This document shows positions 1-8,980 of a stretch of 64,000 nt of DNA, one piece after another. The translations under genes were made by a program, and so were the position numbers. The stretch's first letter is position 1; each line of letters begins with the position of its first letter. Below the pieces are notes generated by a model, which saw nothing but the letters and a program-made list of their open reading frames with translations, made no database searches and was not told where the DNA came from. This DNA is from Pseudomonas orientalis (GTDB lineage: Bacteria; Pseudomonadota; Gammaproteobacteria; Pseudomonadales; Pseudomonadaceae), in NCBI RefSeq assembly GCF_022807995.1, contig NZ_CP094351.1, positions 556,501 to 620,500 on the forward strand, read 5' to 3'.

Positions 1-399
1 CACCCGGATCATATCTGCGCCTACAACGCCGTTGTTGAAGCGTTGCAAGGGCTGGAGTGGCAACCCGGCACATTGCTCGGGTACGCCAATCACCTGCATG
101 ATAACGACCGCTGGCCCATGGGTAATTCGGGCGCTGGCGTTGCGTTGCCGCCGCATTTCGATGCAGGCCAGCTGTTTGAACCGTATTGCCGCGTGCTGAG
201 CGTGAGCCAGCAGCAGGACAAGGCCATGGCGCTGGGCATGATGCATGATCTGCAGCCCAGGCCGCCCTTCAAGCGTCGAATGCGCCGGCTGTTGCAACAA
301 TTGCTGGCCGGCCGCGGTCCATCGCCTTATGGCGAGAATGAGTTTTTTCGCAAGGCCGTGCGCCGTCACGAACTGCTTTGGGTGCTCAAGCAGGACTGA
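1..399 (+). CDS. PIG-L/LmbE-type deacetylase, C-terminal part (cut by window edge)
   Basis: The frame is open from the first base and runs to a TGA at 397-399, giving 132 visible residues, so the 5' part lies outside the window. The visible part opens with HPDH, which matches the second metal-binding motif of the PIG-L/LmbE zinc deacetylase family; the first motif (AHPDDE-like) would be upstream and cannot be seen. Family members remove N-acetyl groups from sugars. It lies 52 bases before a glycosyltransferase gene in an LPS locus, so a role in trimming an LPS or other glycan residue is likely. The substrate is unknown. The family call rests mainly on the HPDH motif and the context. Confidence 0.65.
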   Translation, partial: HPDHICAYNAVVEALQGLEWQPGTLLGYANHLHDNDRWPMGNSGAGVALPPHFDAGQLFEPYCRVLSVSQQQDKAMALGMMHDLQPRPPFKRRMRRLLQQLLAGRGPSPYGENEFFRKAVRRHELLWVLKQD

Positions 400-451
400 A
401 GTTGACTATTACGTCGGGCTGCGCGGCAGCCTGATTGCCTCATGGAGCAGT

Positions 452-1600
452 ATGAAGCCTCGTTTCAAGGTTTTGCAGTTACAGCCCGATTACAACGTCA
501 AACTCCATGATTTCGCTGACCTCGGTGAGCAGATCGTCAAGTCGTTGCCGGTTGAACGGTTCGAGGTCACATCGGCCTTCCTCAGTGGTCGCCCGCAACC
601 GGGCCAACCGCTGAGTGTGGCCGACCATTCCAAATACTTCGAATTTCCCGAGAAGGCCTTGAAGGGCATTCGTCTGCGGGCAATGTGGGAAATTTACAAA
701 TACTGCCGCGAGCAGAAGTTCGACGTGGTCATCTGTAACCGCTTCAAGTCGGTGAACATGATGCTGGCGCTCAACCGCTGGTTGAAGATCCCTCTGTGCA
801 TCGGCATCTCCCACGGTTTCGGCGAGTATGAGCGGGCCTATCGTCGGCGCCAGATGCGCCGCATGGTCAGTCCGGCCTGGCGGTTTGTCGGGGTTTCGGC
901 GGCGGTGAGGGATTACCTGGTGGGCTTGAACTGTGGCTTTACCCACGAGAACACCACGTTTGTCACCAACGCTATCGACATCCCCCAGGCCGAGGCCTTG
1001 CAGTTGCCGCGCGAGCAGGCGCGGCAGGCCCTTGGCCTGCCTCTGGAGGCACGGATGATTGGTGCCCTGGGCCGTCTGGTCCCGATCAAGGGGCACACGC
1101 ACCTGTTGCAGGCGTTTGCACGGCTCAAGGACAAATACCCGGAGGCTCAGGTGGGTATCATCGGTTCCGGCCGTGCCGAAGCTGACTTGCGCGCGGACAT
1201 CGAGCGTCTTGGCCTCACTGGCCGTGCGCACTTGCTGGGCTTTCGCGAAGACGGTCTGCAGTACGTACGCGCTTTCGATATCTGGACCATGCCGTCCCTG
1301 CTTGAAGGCCTGGGCCTGGCGCTGCTGGAAGGCATGAGCGGGCGCCTGCCGGTGATCGCCTCCAACGGGCCGGCCATGTTGCCGCTGGTTGAAGGGGCGG
1401 GCGGCTTGTCCCATGAGCCCGGCAATGTGGACCAGTTGGCTGCGGCGCTCGACACTTACCTTGCGATGAGTGATGAACAGTTACGTGCCAAGGGTGAGCA
1501 GGTCTTCCGTTACCTGGAGGCAAACCATGCCTTGGCTGAGTTCCAGGGCAAGTACCTGGATTTGATCGAAACCGGTTTGAAAGAAGCAGGTAGAGCATGA
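452..1600 (+). CDS. Glycosyltransferase family 4 (GT-B), LPS core type
   Basis: This 382-residue cytoplasmic glycosyltransferase probably adds a sugar to the LPS core. The C-terminal half shows the GT4 nucleotide-sugar site: GALGRLVPIKG near residue 205 and the EX7E motif in EGLGLALLEG near residue 292, followed by PVIAS. The frame stays open upstream of 452, but the ATG at 452 has a GGAG ribosome site a few bases before it and begins a normal GT4 N-terminus (MKPRFKVLQLQPDYN), so I chose it. The stop overlaps the start of the next glycosyltransferase gene as ATGA at 1597-1600, indicating translational coupling in one operon. The acceptor and donor sugars cannot be told from the sequence. Confidence 0.88.
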   Translation: MKPRFKVLQLQPDYNVKLHDFADLGEQIVKSLPVERFEVTSAFLSGRPQPGQPLSVADHSKYFEFPEKALKGIRLRAMWEIYKYCREQKFDVVICNRFKSVNMMLALNRWLKIPLCIGISHGFGEYERAYRRRQMRRMVSPAWRFVGVSAAVRDYLVGLNCGFTHENTTFVTNAIDIPQAEALQLPREQARQALGLPLEARMIGALGRLVPIKGHTHLLQAFARLKDKYPEAQVGIIGSGRAEADLRADIERLGLTGRAHLLGFREDGLQYVRAFDIWTMPSLLEGLGLALLEGMSGRLPVIASNGPAMLPLVEGAGGLSHEPGNVDQLAAALDTYLAMSDEQLRAKGEQVFRYLEANHALAEFQGKYLDLIETGLKEAGRA

Positions 1601-2478
1601 CAGCGCAACAACCGTTGGTCTCGGTGATTATCGCGTCCTACAACCACGCTCGGTACATCGAGCAGAGCATCCTCAGTGTGCTCGGCCAGACGTATCCGAA
1701 TATCGAATTGCTGGTGATCGACGATGGCTCCAAGGATGACAGCGTCGAATGCATCCGGCGGCTGCAGGCTGAGCACGGGTTTGATTTCCAGGTGCAACAG
1801 AACCAGGGGCTGACCGCCACACTGAACAACGCGCTTGCCCGCGCCAAGGGCAGTTTGATCGCTCCATTCGGGTCAGACGACATCATGCTGCCCGACCGTA
1901 TCGCGACCCAGGTGGCCTATATGGAAGGCAAGCCCAGGGTGGGGATCTGCGCCGGCAACATCGAGCTGATCGACGGTGACGGCAACCTGCATCCGGAGAA
2001 AAAACAACGTCGCGATGTGCCGTTTCGCAGTCTCGACTTCGACGACATTTTCATGGACCGCAAGCCGTTTCCACCCGCCCCCACCATGTTGATACGCCGC
2101 GAGGCGCTGGAGGAGGTCGGTGGTTTCGATCCGCTGATTCCCCTGGAAGACCTGCTGATTCAATTGAAGATCACAGCGGCGGGCTACACCATTGATGCGC
2201 TGGACGTGGTGATGGCGCAGTACCGGCAGCACGCCAGCAATACCTACAAGAACCACCGCTACATGATCCAGAACATCCTCAAGACCTACGCCAAGTTCAG
2301 CGACCACCCGGCCTATGATGCGGTGCGCTACAACTTTTTGAACTCGATGTTCCTCAAGACCGCCGACCGTGACCGGCCACTGGCGCGCGAGATTCTCAAG
2401 CAGATTCCGCTGAAATTCTGGGGGCGCAAGACCTTGCGTGGGTTGGTGCGGCTGTATCTGACGCCGCTCAAGGGCTGA
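1597..2478 (+). CDS. Glycosyltransferase family 2 (GT-A)
   Basis: This 293-residue GT2 transferase has the typical N-terminus VSVIIASYNHARYI, the nucleotide-binding DDGSKDD near residue 50 and a DXD-type metal site in FGSDDIMLPD near residue 95. Later motifs include EEVGGFD and a central LEDLLIQLK. No membrane segment is evident. It starts inside the stop of the preceding glycosyltransferase (ATGA) and ends just before a strong bidirectional terminator, so it is the last gene of the rightward LPS operon in this window. It probably extends the LPS core or another surface glycan; the linkage it makes is unknown. Confidence 0.9.
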   Translation: MTAQQPLVSVIIASYNHARYIEQSILSVLGQTYPNIELLVIDDGSKDDSVECIRRLQAEHGFDFQVQQNQGLTATLNNALARAKGSLIAPFGSDDIMLPDRIATQVAYMEGKPRVGICAGNIELIDGDGNLHPEKKQRRDVPFRSLDFDDIFMDRKPFPPAPTMLIRREALEEVGGFDPLIPLEDLLIQLKITAAGYTIDALDVVMAQYRQHASNTYKNHRYMIQNILKTYAKFSDHPAYDAVRYNFLNSMFLKTADRDRPLAREILKQIPLKFWGRKTLRGLVRLYLTPLKG

Positions 2479-2492
2479 AGGCCAAGGGTGTA

Positions 2493-2530
2493 AAAAAGGC
2501 GATTATCACGGCCGTGATAATCGCCTTTTT
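2493..2530. terminator. Bidirectional rho-independent terminator (38-bp perfect palindrome)
   Basis: A perfect 38-base palindrome with A5 on one side and T5 on the other forms a 19-bp inverted repeat between the convergent glycosyltransferase and O-antigen ligase genes. It can end transcription from both sides. Confidence 0.85.
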
Positions 2531-2531
2531 A

Positions 2532-4424
2532 TTAGCTGGCCGGACGAGCCAGGCTGTGTACCTGTTCGCGCAGTTTTGCGGTAGCCGTTGGGCTGGCAAC
2601 CGTCGCATAGCCCTTTACCAAGTGTTCGAAGTGCGTTTCGAACAGCCAGTTGCGGTCCTGCGGATAGCGCTGCATGTGGCGCAAATTACGCTGGCGCAAG
2701 GCGTAGCGCAGGGACGACGGGTAGATGCGCAGGTCGGCGACGTCAATCAGACCGAACTCACCGTCGTCCATCAGCAACACGTTGCCCAGGTGCAGCGAGC
2801 GGAAATACACGCCACGCTCATGCAATTGCGCCATGAACCGGCCGAAGCGCTCGATCAGCGATTCGCGCAGGCTGCTGTCCAGGCTTTGCAGGGCCTGGCG
2901 CAGGGTCAGGCCGGGCAGCGGGGTATAGGCCACGGCACCGCTGGCGTCTGGCAGGTGGTAGAGGCCAAGGATGTGCGGGGTGGGAATGCCCAGGCTGCGC
3001 AACTGTTCGCTGTTGCTGGCAAAGCGCTCGGAATACGGGTTGAAGCTGCCGGAGGTGTACCAACGGCGCGGGCGGAACAGCTTGAGGAAGCTGCCGTCCT
3101 CCAGGCGCAGGACCTTTGGCCCCAGGCCATCGGCTTCGATCACCTGGGCATTGCTGCTCAGCCGGTCGAGCACTGGGCGTGTGATCGATTGCACCGGCAT
3201 GCGCAGCAGGCTGCGGTGGCGCTGGGCGATACTCAGACCGGTAATGATCGCCAGCGGGATCCACAGCAGGAACCAATGCTCCTTGGGTCGCGACAGGATG
3301 CCGCCGCCTTCGGTAAGGCCGGCGCCGATGCCGTACACCAGCAGGGACGATGCCAGGATGAACAGCGGTTGTGCGCGTCGCTGCATGCCCTTGTACAGGG
3401 CAAAACCGAGCATGAAGATCCAGGGGATGAAACCGATGATGCCGACGTAATAGAGCACGCCAAGGGCAAAGCTATGGGTTTCGCGCAGCTCGTAGCCGTT
3501 GTCGAAGGTCAGGTACAGTTCGGAGTCGTAGCTATGGCCGATCCAGGGGTGGTCGGCGATAAGTTTCAACGACATTTTCCACAGCTCGACACGCAACGAG
3601 TTGCCACGGTCCGTGATCAGCTCCGGATAAAAAAGCAGCAGTGCGGCACTGGCCAATACCATCGCACCGAGCAGCAGCGCCGAGCGGCGGTTGCGACTGA
3701 CCAGGGCCATCCACACCACGACCATCATCAACGCCACCAACGGCGTGCGAGAGCCGGTCGCCAGCACCGTGATGCCCATGATCGCCAGTGCCGGTATGCT
3801 GAACCACAGCACTTTCAGGCGTTGGGTGGTCAGGCATACAAACAGCCAGTACACGGTGAAAAAACCGAACAGATGGGAGCTGAGCAACGGATTGTCGAGG
3901 GCGCCAAGGCCGCCGATCATGCGCATGCCAGGTTCGTACGCCTTCGCGAACGCCACCAGGTTGCCCAGGCACACCACCAGCGCAATCACTGCGGCACCGA
4001 AGAAGATCGGCTTGAGCAACTCGTTGCGGTAGTGCAACAGCAGCCCACAGCCGCCAAACAGCATGAAGGTGTTCAGCGGACGCTTGAACAGATCGGTGTC
4101 GGCGCTGGGCTCAGGACTCCAGAGCAGACTGGTCAGCGCCCAGGCGCAGAAGGCCAGGAATGCCAGCGCGATAGGTTCGCGCAACAGGTCCCTGAGTTCC
4201 CTGGGGCGCATGCACAACAGGAACAAGGTCGGCACGCTGAACAGGAGGTAGACAATCCGGTGCAGTACATTGCGGTTGCCGACGAAGAACAGTGCACTCA
4301 AGAGCAGCAGCAAGCCAACAGGCAAAATCCACAGGACCAGGAAGTCAAAAACGCGATTCGAGCCATAGATAAGGCGCTTGGAGTGCATACGATAGAGCCA
4401 TTCCAGAAAGAGAAAGCCGACCAT
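2532..4424 (-). CDS. waaL: O-antigen ligase (WaaL-type) fused to a C-terminal kinase-like domain
   Basis: This 630-residue protein has two parts. Residues 1 to about 400 are a polytopic inner-membrane segment with many hydrophobic helices, as in WaaL, which moves O-antigen from its lipid carrier onto lipid A-core in the periplasm. Residues about 415-630 look like a small LPS/aminoglycoside-kinase fold: a glycine/lysine strand (GSFLKLFRP), RSLHLGNVLL in the place of the catalytic loop, and LIDVAD in the place of the metal-binding loop. The usual catalytic Asp of the loop appears replaced by Ser. As I recall, PAO1 encodes these parts as separate neighbouring genes. The start is uncertain: ATG 4424 has AGG directly against it, and ATG 4388 (MHSKRLIYG) is an alternative with no better ribosome site. 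Confidence 0.82.
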   Translation of the reverse strand: MVGFLFLEWLYRMHSKRLIYGSNRVFDFLVLWILPVGLLLLLSALFFVGNRNVLHRIVYLLFSVPTLFLLCMRPRELRDLLREPIALAFLAFCAWALTSLLWSPEPSADTDLFKRPLNTFMLFGGCGLLLHYRNELLKPIFFGAAVIALVVCLGNLVAFAKAYEPGMRMIGGLGALDNPLLSSHLFGFFTVYWLFVCLTTQRLKVLWFSIPALAIMGITVLATGSRTPLVALMMVVVWMALVSRNRRSALLLGAMVLASAALLLFYPELITDRGNSLRVELWKMSLKLIADHPWIGHSYDSELYLTFDNGYELRETHSFALGVLYYVGIIGFIPWIFMLGFALYKGMQRRAQPLFILASSLLVYGIGAGLTEGGGILSRPKEHWFLLWIPLAIITGLSIAQRHRSLLRMPVQSITRPVLDRLSSNAQVIEADGLGPKVLRLEDGSFLKLFRPRRWYTSGSFNPYSERFASNSEQLRSLGIPTPHILGLYHLPDASGAVAYTPLPGLTLRQALQSLDSSLRESLIERFGRFMAQLHERGVYFRSLHLGNVLLMDDGEFGLIDVADLRIYPSSLRYALRQRNLRHMQRYPQDRNWLFETHFEHLVKGYATVASPTATAKLREQVHSLARPAS

Positions 4425-4546
4425 CCTAAGGTAGTGGCTATGTTATGTCGCCCGCGTGATCCTACCGGGCCGCGGCGTACGCCGGGTGCAAGTACAACAG
4501 AGAAGCTGTGCTAAAGTCAGCCTCCTTTTTCAAAACGCCGCGTGAT

Positions 4547-6352
4547 ATGACCGACTCCAGTCCGAGCGCAAGCCCTTCGAGCTTGAAAATATACTTCCGC
4601 CTGCTCAGTTACGTTAAGCCCTACATGGGCTTGTTCGCGCTGAGTATCCTTGGATTTCTGATTTTCGCGTCGACCCAACCGATGCTGGGTTACATCCTCA
4701 AATACTTTGTCGACGGCCTTTCCAACCCCGAAGCCGTGCTGTTTCCGACCGTGCCGTTCCTGCGCGACCTGCAATTGCTGCAGGCGGTGCCGCTGCTGAT
4801 CATCCTGATCGCGGCCTGGCAGGGCCTGGGCTCATTCCTGGGCAATTACTTGTTGGCCAAGGTTTCTCTGGGTCTGGTCCACGATTTGCGGGTGCAGTTG
4901 TTCAACAACCTGCTGACGCTGCCTAACCGCTACTTCGACAACCACAATTCCGGGCACCTGATTTCCCGCATCACCTTCAACGTGACCATGGTCACGGGGG
5001 CGGCGACCGATGCGATCAAGGTGGTGATCCGCGAAGGCATGACGGTGATCTTCCTGTTCGCCTCGCTGCTGTTCATGAACTGGCGCCTGACGCTGGTCAT
5101 GATCGCCATCCTGCCGTTGATTGCCATCATGGTCAGCACGGCCAGCAAGAAATTCCGCAAGCAGAGCAAGAAGATCCAGGTGGCCATGGGTGATGTGACC
5201 CACGTTGCCTCGGAAACCATCCAGGGCTACCGCGTGGTGCGCAGTTTCGGTGGCGAAGTCTATGAAGAGAAGCGTTTCCTCAAGGCCAGCCAGAGCAACA
5301 CCAACAAGCAACTGCGCATGACCCGTACCGGGGCGATCTACACCCCGGCGCTGCAACTGGTGATCTACTCCGCGATGGCGGTGCTGATGTTCCTGGTCTT
5401 GTACCTGCGCGGCGATGCGTCGGCTGGTGACATGGTGGCCTACATTACCCTGGCCGGTCTGTTGCCCAAGCCGATCCGCCAACTGTCGGAAGTCAGTTCG
5501 ACCATCCAGAAAGGCGTGGCCGGTGCCGAAAGCATTTTCGAACAGCTGGACGAAGAGGTTGAGGTCGACCACGGCACCCTCGAACGCGACAAGGTCAGCG
5601 GTCGCCTGGAAGTGCGCAACCTGAACTTCACCTACCCCGGCACCGAGCGCCATGTGCTCAAGGACATCAGCTTTACCGCCGAGCCTGGGCAGATGATCGC
5701 CCTGGTGGGGCGCTCGGGCAGTGGCAAGTCGACCCTGGCCAGCCTGATCCCGCGGTTCTATCACCATGAGAGCGGTGAAATCCTGCTTGATGGCATCGAG
5801 ATCGAGGACTACAAGCTGCTCAACCTGCGCAAGCACATTGCCCAGGTCACCCAGCACGTGACCCTGTTCAGCGATACCGTGACCAACAATATCGCCTATG
5901 GCGACCTGGCCGGCGCGCCACGCGAGGACGTTGAAGCGGCGGCGGCGGATGCCAACGCCAAGGACTTCATCGACCAGTTGCCCAAGGGCTTCGATACCCA
6001 GGTCGGCGAGAACGGCGTGCTGCTGTCCGGTGGCCAACGCCAGCGCCTGGCGATTGCCCGTGCCCTGCTCAAGAATGCACCGGTACTGATTCTCGACGAG
6101 GCCACCTCGGCCCTCGACACCGAGTCCGAGCGGCATATCCAGGCCGCGCTGGACAAGGTCATGCAGGGCCGCACCACTCTGGTGATCGCGCACCGCCTGT
6201 CTACCATCGAGAAGGCCGACCTGATCCTGGTGATGGACGACGGGCGTATCGTCGAACGCGGTACCCACGGCGAACTGCTGGCGCAGAACGGCTATTACGC
6301 ACGCCTGCATGCCATGGGCCTGGATGCACCGGTAGCGGCCGACATCACCTGA
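4547..6352 (+). CDS. msbA: Lipid A/LPS flippase ABC transporter MsbA
   Basis: MsbA flips newly made lipid A-core across the inner membrane using ATP and works as a homodimer. The 601-residue product has an N-terminal exporter-type membrane domain of about six helices (residues about 20-330), then an ATPase domain with Walker A GRSGSGKST near 388, signature LSGGQRQR near 493, Walker B VLILDEATS near 515 and the H-loop IAHRLSTIEKAD. I chose ATG 4547 (MTDSSPSAS); a GTG at 4508 would add 13 residues with no support. It lies between the O-antigen ligase, transcribed the other way, and hldE, as expected for an LPS export locus. Confidence 0.95.
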   Translation: MTDSSPSASPSSLKIYFRLLSYVKPYMGLFALSILGFLIFASTQPMLGYILKYFVDGLSNPEAVLFPTVPFLRDLQLLQAVPLLIILIAAWQGLGSFLGNYLLAKVSLGLVHDLRVQLFNNLLTLPNRYFDNHNSGHLISRITFNVTMVTGAATDAIKVVIREGMTVIFLFASLLFMNWRLTLVMIAILPLIAIMVSTASKKFRKQSKKIQVAMGDVTHVASETIQGYRVVRSFGGEVYEEKRFLKASQSNTNKQLRMTRTGAIYTPALQLVIYSAMAVLMFLVLYLRGDASAGDMVAYITLAGLLPKPIRQLSEVSSTIQKGVAGAESIFEQLDEEVEVDHGTLERDKVSGRLEVRNLNFTYPGTERHVLKDISFTAEPGQMIALVGRSGSGKSTLASLIPRFYHHESGEILLDGIEIEDYKLLNLRKHIAQVTQHVTLFSDTVTNNIAYGDLAGAPREDVEAAAADANAKDFIDQLPKGFDTQVGENGVLLSGGQRQRLAIARALLKNAPVLILDEATSALDTESERHIQAALDKVMQGRTTLVIAHRLSTIEKADLILVMDDGRIVERGTHGELLAQNGYYARLHAMGLDAPVAADIT

Positions 6353-6375
6353 TCCAACAGGCGCTACGGCTCGAA

Positions 6376-6513
6376 TGTGGGAGGGGGGCTTGCCCTGATG
6401 CTGATCCGTTAGCGCAGATCCCCTGTGGGAGGGGGCTTGCCCCCGATAGCTCAGTGTCAGCTTGCACAAGTGCTGGCTGGCCCGCCGCTATCGGGAGCAA
6501 GCCCCCTCCCACA
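6376..6513. repeat. REP cluster: one degenerate copy plus a head-to-head pair
   Basis: Units of the GTGGGAGGGGGCTTGCCCCC family lie at 6376-6399 (degenerate), 6424-6447 (forward) and 6490-6513 (reverse complement). The last two form a REP doublet between msbA and hldE. The rest of the gap holds only the hldE promoter region. Confidence 0.85.
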
Positions 6514-6593
6514 TTTGCCCTGCGGTGGGCGCAAGCCATCGCAAACCCTGTGCTAATATCGCGCCCCTGTTCATTTTGTATGTGGGTTGCTCC

Positions 6594-8018
6594 ATGAAGT
6601 TGTCCATGCCGCGATTCAATCAAGCCCCTGTCTTGGTGGTCGGCGATGTCATGCTCGACCGTTACTGGCATGGTGGTACCTCACGGATTTCCCCTGAGGC
6701 GCCGGTACCGGTGGTCAAGGTCGAGCAAATCGAAGACCGTCCAGGTGGCGCTGCCAACGTCGCACTCAATATTGCCGCGCTCGGCGCCCCGGCCTCCCTG
6801 GTGGGTGTGACCGGTGACGACGAAGCCGCCGACAGCCTGGCCAACAGCCTGCGCGGTGCCGGCGTGCGTGCCTTGTTCCAGCGCATCGCTCATCAGCCGA
6901 CCATCGTCAAGCTGCGGGTCATGAGCCGTCACCAGCAATTGCTGCGTATCGATTTCGAAGAACCCTTCGCCACCGACGCCCTGGCCCTGGGTGACCAGGT
7001 CAACGCGTTGCTCGAAGGTATCAAGGTGCTGGTGTTGTCCGACTACGGCAAAGGCGCCCTGAAGAATCACCAGGTGCTGATCCAGGCCGCCAAGGCCCGG
7101 AATATTCCGGTGCTGGCCGATCCCAAGGGCAAGGACTTCTCGATTTATCGAGGCGCCAGCCTGATCACGCCAAACCTCAGCGAGTTCGAAGCGGTCGTCG
7201 GTGGTTGCGCCGATGAGCACGAACTGGTGAGCAAGGGCGCAGCACTGATGGCCGACCTTGAGCTCGGCGCCCTGCTGGTGACCCGTGGCGAACATGGCAT
7301 GACCCTGCTGCGTCCCGGCCACCCGGCAATGCACCTGCCGGCGCGTGCGCGGGAAGTGTTCGATGTCACCGGCGCCGGTGATACGGTGATTTCCACCCTG
7401 GCCGCGTCCATCGCCGCCGGCGAGGAACTGCCCCATGCCGTGGCCCTGGCCAACCTGGCAGCGGGCATTGTGGTCGGCAAGTTGGGGACCGCGGCCATCA
7501 GCGCCCCCGAGCTGCGCCGCGCCATCCAGCGCTCCGAAGGCTCGGAGCGCGGCGTGCTGGGGCTCGAGCAATTGCTGCTGGCAATTGACGACGCTCGCGC
7601 CCACAACGAAAGCATTGTGTTCACCAACGGTTGCTTCGACATCCTGCACGCCGGCCACGTGACCTACCTTGAGCAAGCGAGCGCCCAGGGCGACCGCCTG
7701 ATCGTCGCGGTCAACGATGATGCCTCCGTCAGCCGCCTGAAAGGCCCAGGCCGACCGATCAACAGCGTCGACCGGCGCATGGCGGTCCTGGCTGGATTGG
7801 GCGCGGTGGACTGGGTGATCAGCTTCTCTGAAGGCACTCCGGAAAACCTGTTGGCCCAGGTCAAGCCGGACGTGCTGGTCAAGGGCGGTGATTATTCGGT
7901 CGACCAGGTGGTTGGTGCGGACATCGTCAGCGCCTATGGCGGCACCGTCAAAGTGCTGGGGTTGGTGGAAAACAGTTCGACCACGGCCATCGTCGAGAAA
8001 ATACGTAACAATGAATAA
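6594..8018 (+). CDS. hldE: Bifunctional heptose-7-phosphate kinase / heptose-1-phosphate adenylyltransferase
   Basis: HldE makes ADP-heptose for the LPS inner core. The 474-residue protein has an N-terminal ribokinase-like kinase domain (residues 1 to about 320) with GGAANVALN and the catalytic DVTGAGDT, then a nucleotidylyltransferase domain from about 340 with FTNGCFDILHAGH. The kinase phosphorylates D-glycero-beta-D-manno-heptose 7-phosphate at C1 and the second domain adds AMP. The chosen ATG 6594 fits the family length; the frame extends upstream into REP sequence and is not real there. A TAATAT at 6554-6559 may be the -10 box. The 3' end overlaps the next gene by 8 bases. Confidence 0.95.
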   Translation: MKLSMPRFNQAPVLVVGDVMLDRYWHGGTSRISPEAPVPVVKVEQIEDRPGGAANVALNIAALGAPASLVGVTGDDEAADSLANSLRGAGVRALFQRIAHQPTIVKLRVMSRHQQLLRIDFEEPFATDALALGDQVNALLEGIKVLVLSDYGKGALKNHQVLIQAAKARNIPVLADPKGKDFSIYRGASLITPNLSEFEAVVGGCADEHELVSKGAALMADLELGALLVTRGEHGMTLLRPGHPAMHLPARAREVFDVTGAGDTVISTLAASIAAGEELPHAVALANLAAGIVVGKLGTAAISAPELRRAIQRSEGSERGVLGLEQLLLAIDDARAHNESIVFTNGCFDILHAGHVTYLEQASAQGDRLIVAVNDDASVSRLKGPGRPINSVDRRMAVLAGLGAVDWVISFSEGTPENLLAQVKPDVLVKGGDYSVDQVVGADIVSAYGGTVKVLGLVENSSTTAIVEKIRNNE

Positions 8019-8946
8019 CGCTGATAAATGGGTGTTGATCACCGGAGGCGCAGGCTTCATCGGTTCGCATTTGGTTGACGCGTTGCTCGCCAAGGGCTAT
8101 TCGGTGCGGGTGCTGGATAACCTGTCTACCGGCAAGCGCAGCAACCTGCCCCTGGATAACCCGCGCGTGCAACTGGTGCAAGGTGACGTGGCCGATGCCG
8201 AGCTTATGGCGCAAGTGGTCATTGGCGCGTCGGCGGTGGTTCACCTGGCAGCCGTGGCATCGGTCCAGGCATCCGTGGACGATCCGGTCAGTACACACCA
8301 GAGCAATTTCATCGGTACCTTGAATATCTGCGAAGCCATGCGCAAGGCCGGTGTGAAGCGTGTGGTATACGCCTCCAGTGCCGCGGTCTATGGCAACAAC
8401 GGCGAGGGTGCTTCCATTGACGAAGAGACGACCAAGGCACCGCTGACACCTTATGCCTCGGACAAACTGGCCAGTGAACACTACTTTGACTTCTACCGTC
8501 GCCAGCATGGCCTGGAGCCGGTCATTTTCCGCTTCTTCAATATCTTCGGTCCGCGCCAGGATCCGTCATCGCCGTATTCCGGTGTGATCAGCATTTTCAG
8601 CGAGCGGGTACAGCAGGGCTTGCCCATTGCCGTGTTTGGCGATGGCGAGCAAACCCGTGACTTCATGTATGTGGAGGACCTTGTGGATGTGCTGGTGCAG
8701 GCCATCGAACTGCCGACCGTTCCGGCCGGGGCAATCAACGTGGGTTGGAACCACGCCACCACGCTCAGGCAGGTGCTGCAGGCTCTGGAGCAAGTGGTGG
8801 GCACGTTGCCGGTCATCAGTTACGGGCCGGCGCGCCTGGGAGACATCCGTCATTCGCGGGCCGACAATCGGCGCCTGCTGGCAAGCTTCACCCTGCCTGA
8901 ACCTACGCCGTTGAAAGTCGGTCTGGAGCGCTTGCTGAAGGGTTGA
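8011..8946 (+). CDS. NAD-dependent sugar-nucleotide epimerase/dehydratase (extended SDR)
   Basis: This 311-residue protein has the NAD-binding GGAGFIGSH near residue 11, DVADAELM and a YASSAAVYG strand, and the catalytic Tyr-x3-Lys as YASDK near residue 150. The pattern fits UDP-glucose or UDP-GlcNAc 4-epimerases (GalE/WbpP type) or close dehydratases. The start ATG lies inside the end of hldE in another frame, so the two are translationally coupled and the product probably supplies a sugar nucleotide for the LPS core or O-antigen. Substrate specificity cannot be fixed by eye. It ends 16 bases before a convergent gene. Confidence 0.88.
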   Translation: MNNADKWVLITGGAGFIGSHLVDALLAKGYSVRVLDNLSTGKRSNLPLDNPRVQLVQGDVADAELMAQVVIGASAVVHLAAVASVQASVDDPVSTHQSNFIGTLNICEAMRKAGVKRVVYASSAAVYGNNGEGASIDEETTKAPLTPYASDKLASEHYFDFYRRQHGLEPVIFRFFNIFGPRQDPSSPYSGVISIFSERVQQGLPIAVFGDGEQTRDFMYVEDLVDVLVQAIELPTVPAGAINVGWNHATTLRQVLQALEQVVGTLPVISYGPARLGDIRHSRADNRRLLASFTLPEPTPLKVGLERLLKG

Positions 8947-8956
8947 GTTGCACCCT

Positions 8957-8980
8957 GGGGCGTCAGCCCCTGGCTTTTTT
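8957..8980 (+). terminator. Weak rho-independent terminator after the epimerase gene
   Basis: GGGGC-GTCA-GCCCC is followed by TGGC and six T. It would end the hldE-epimerase transcript but overlaps the 3' end of the opposing gene, where the T run encodes lysines, so it may be coincidental. Confidence 0.4.

Noticed and set aside
2514..4514. 666-codon rightward open frame opposite the O-antigen ligase
   Set aside because: It is fully antisense to a clear membrane protein, is rich in Gln, His and Arg in the manner of antisense frames in high-GC DNA, and crosses the terminator.
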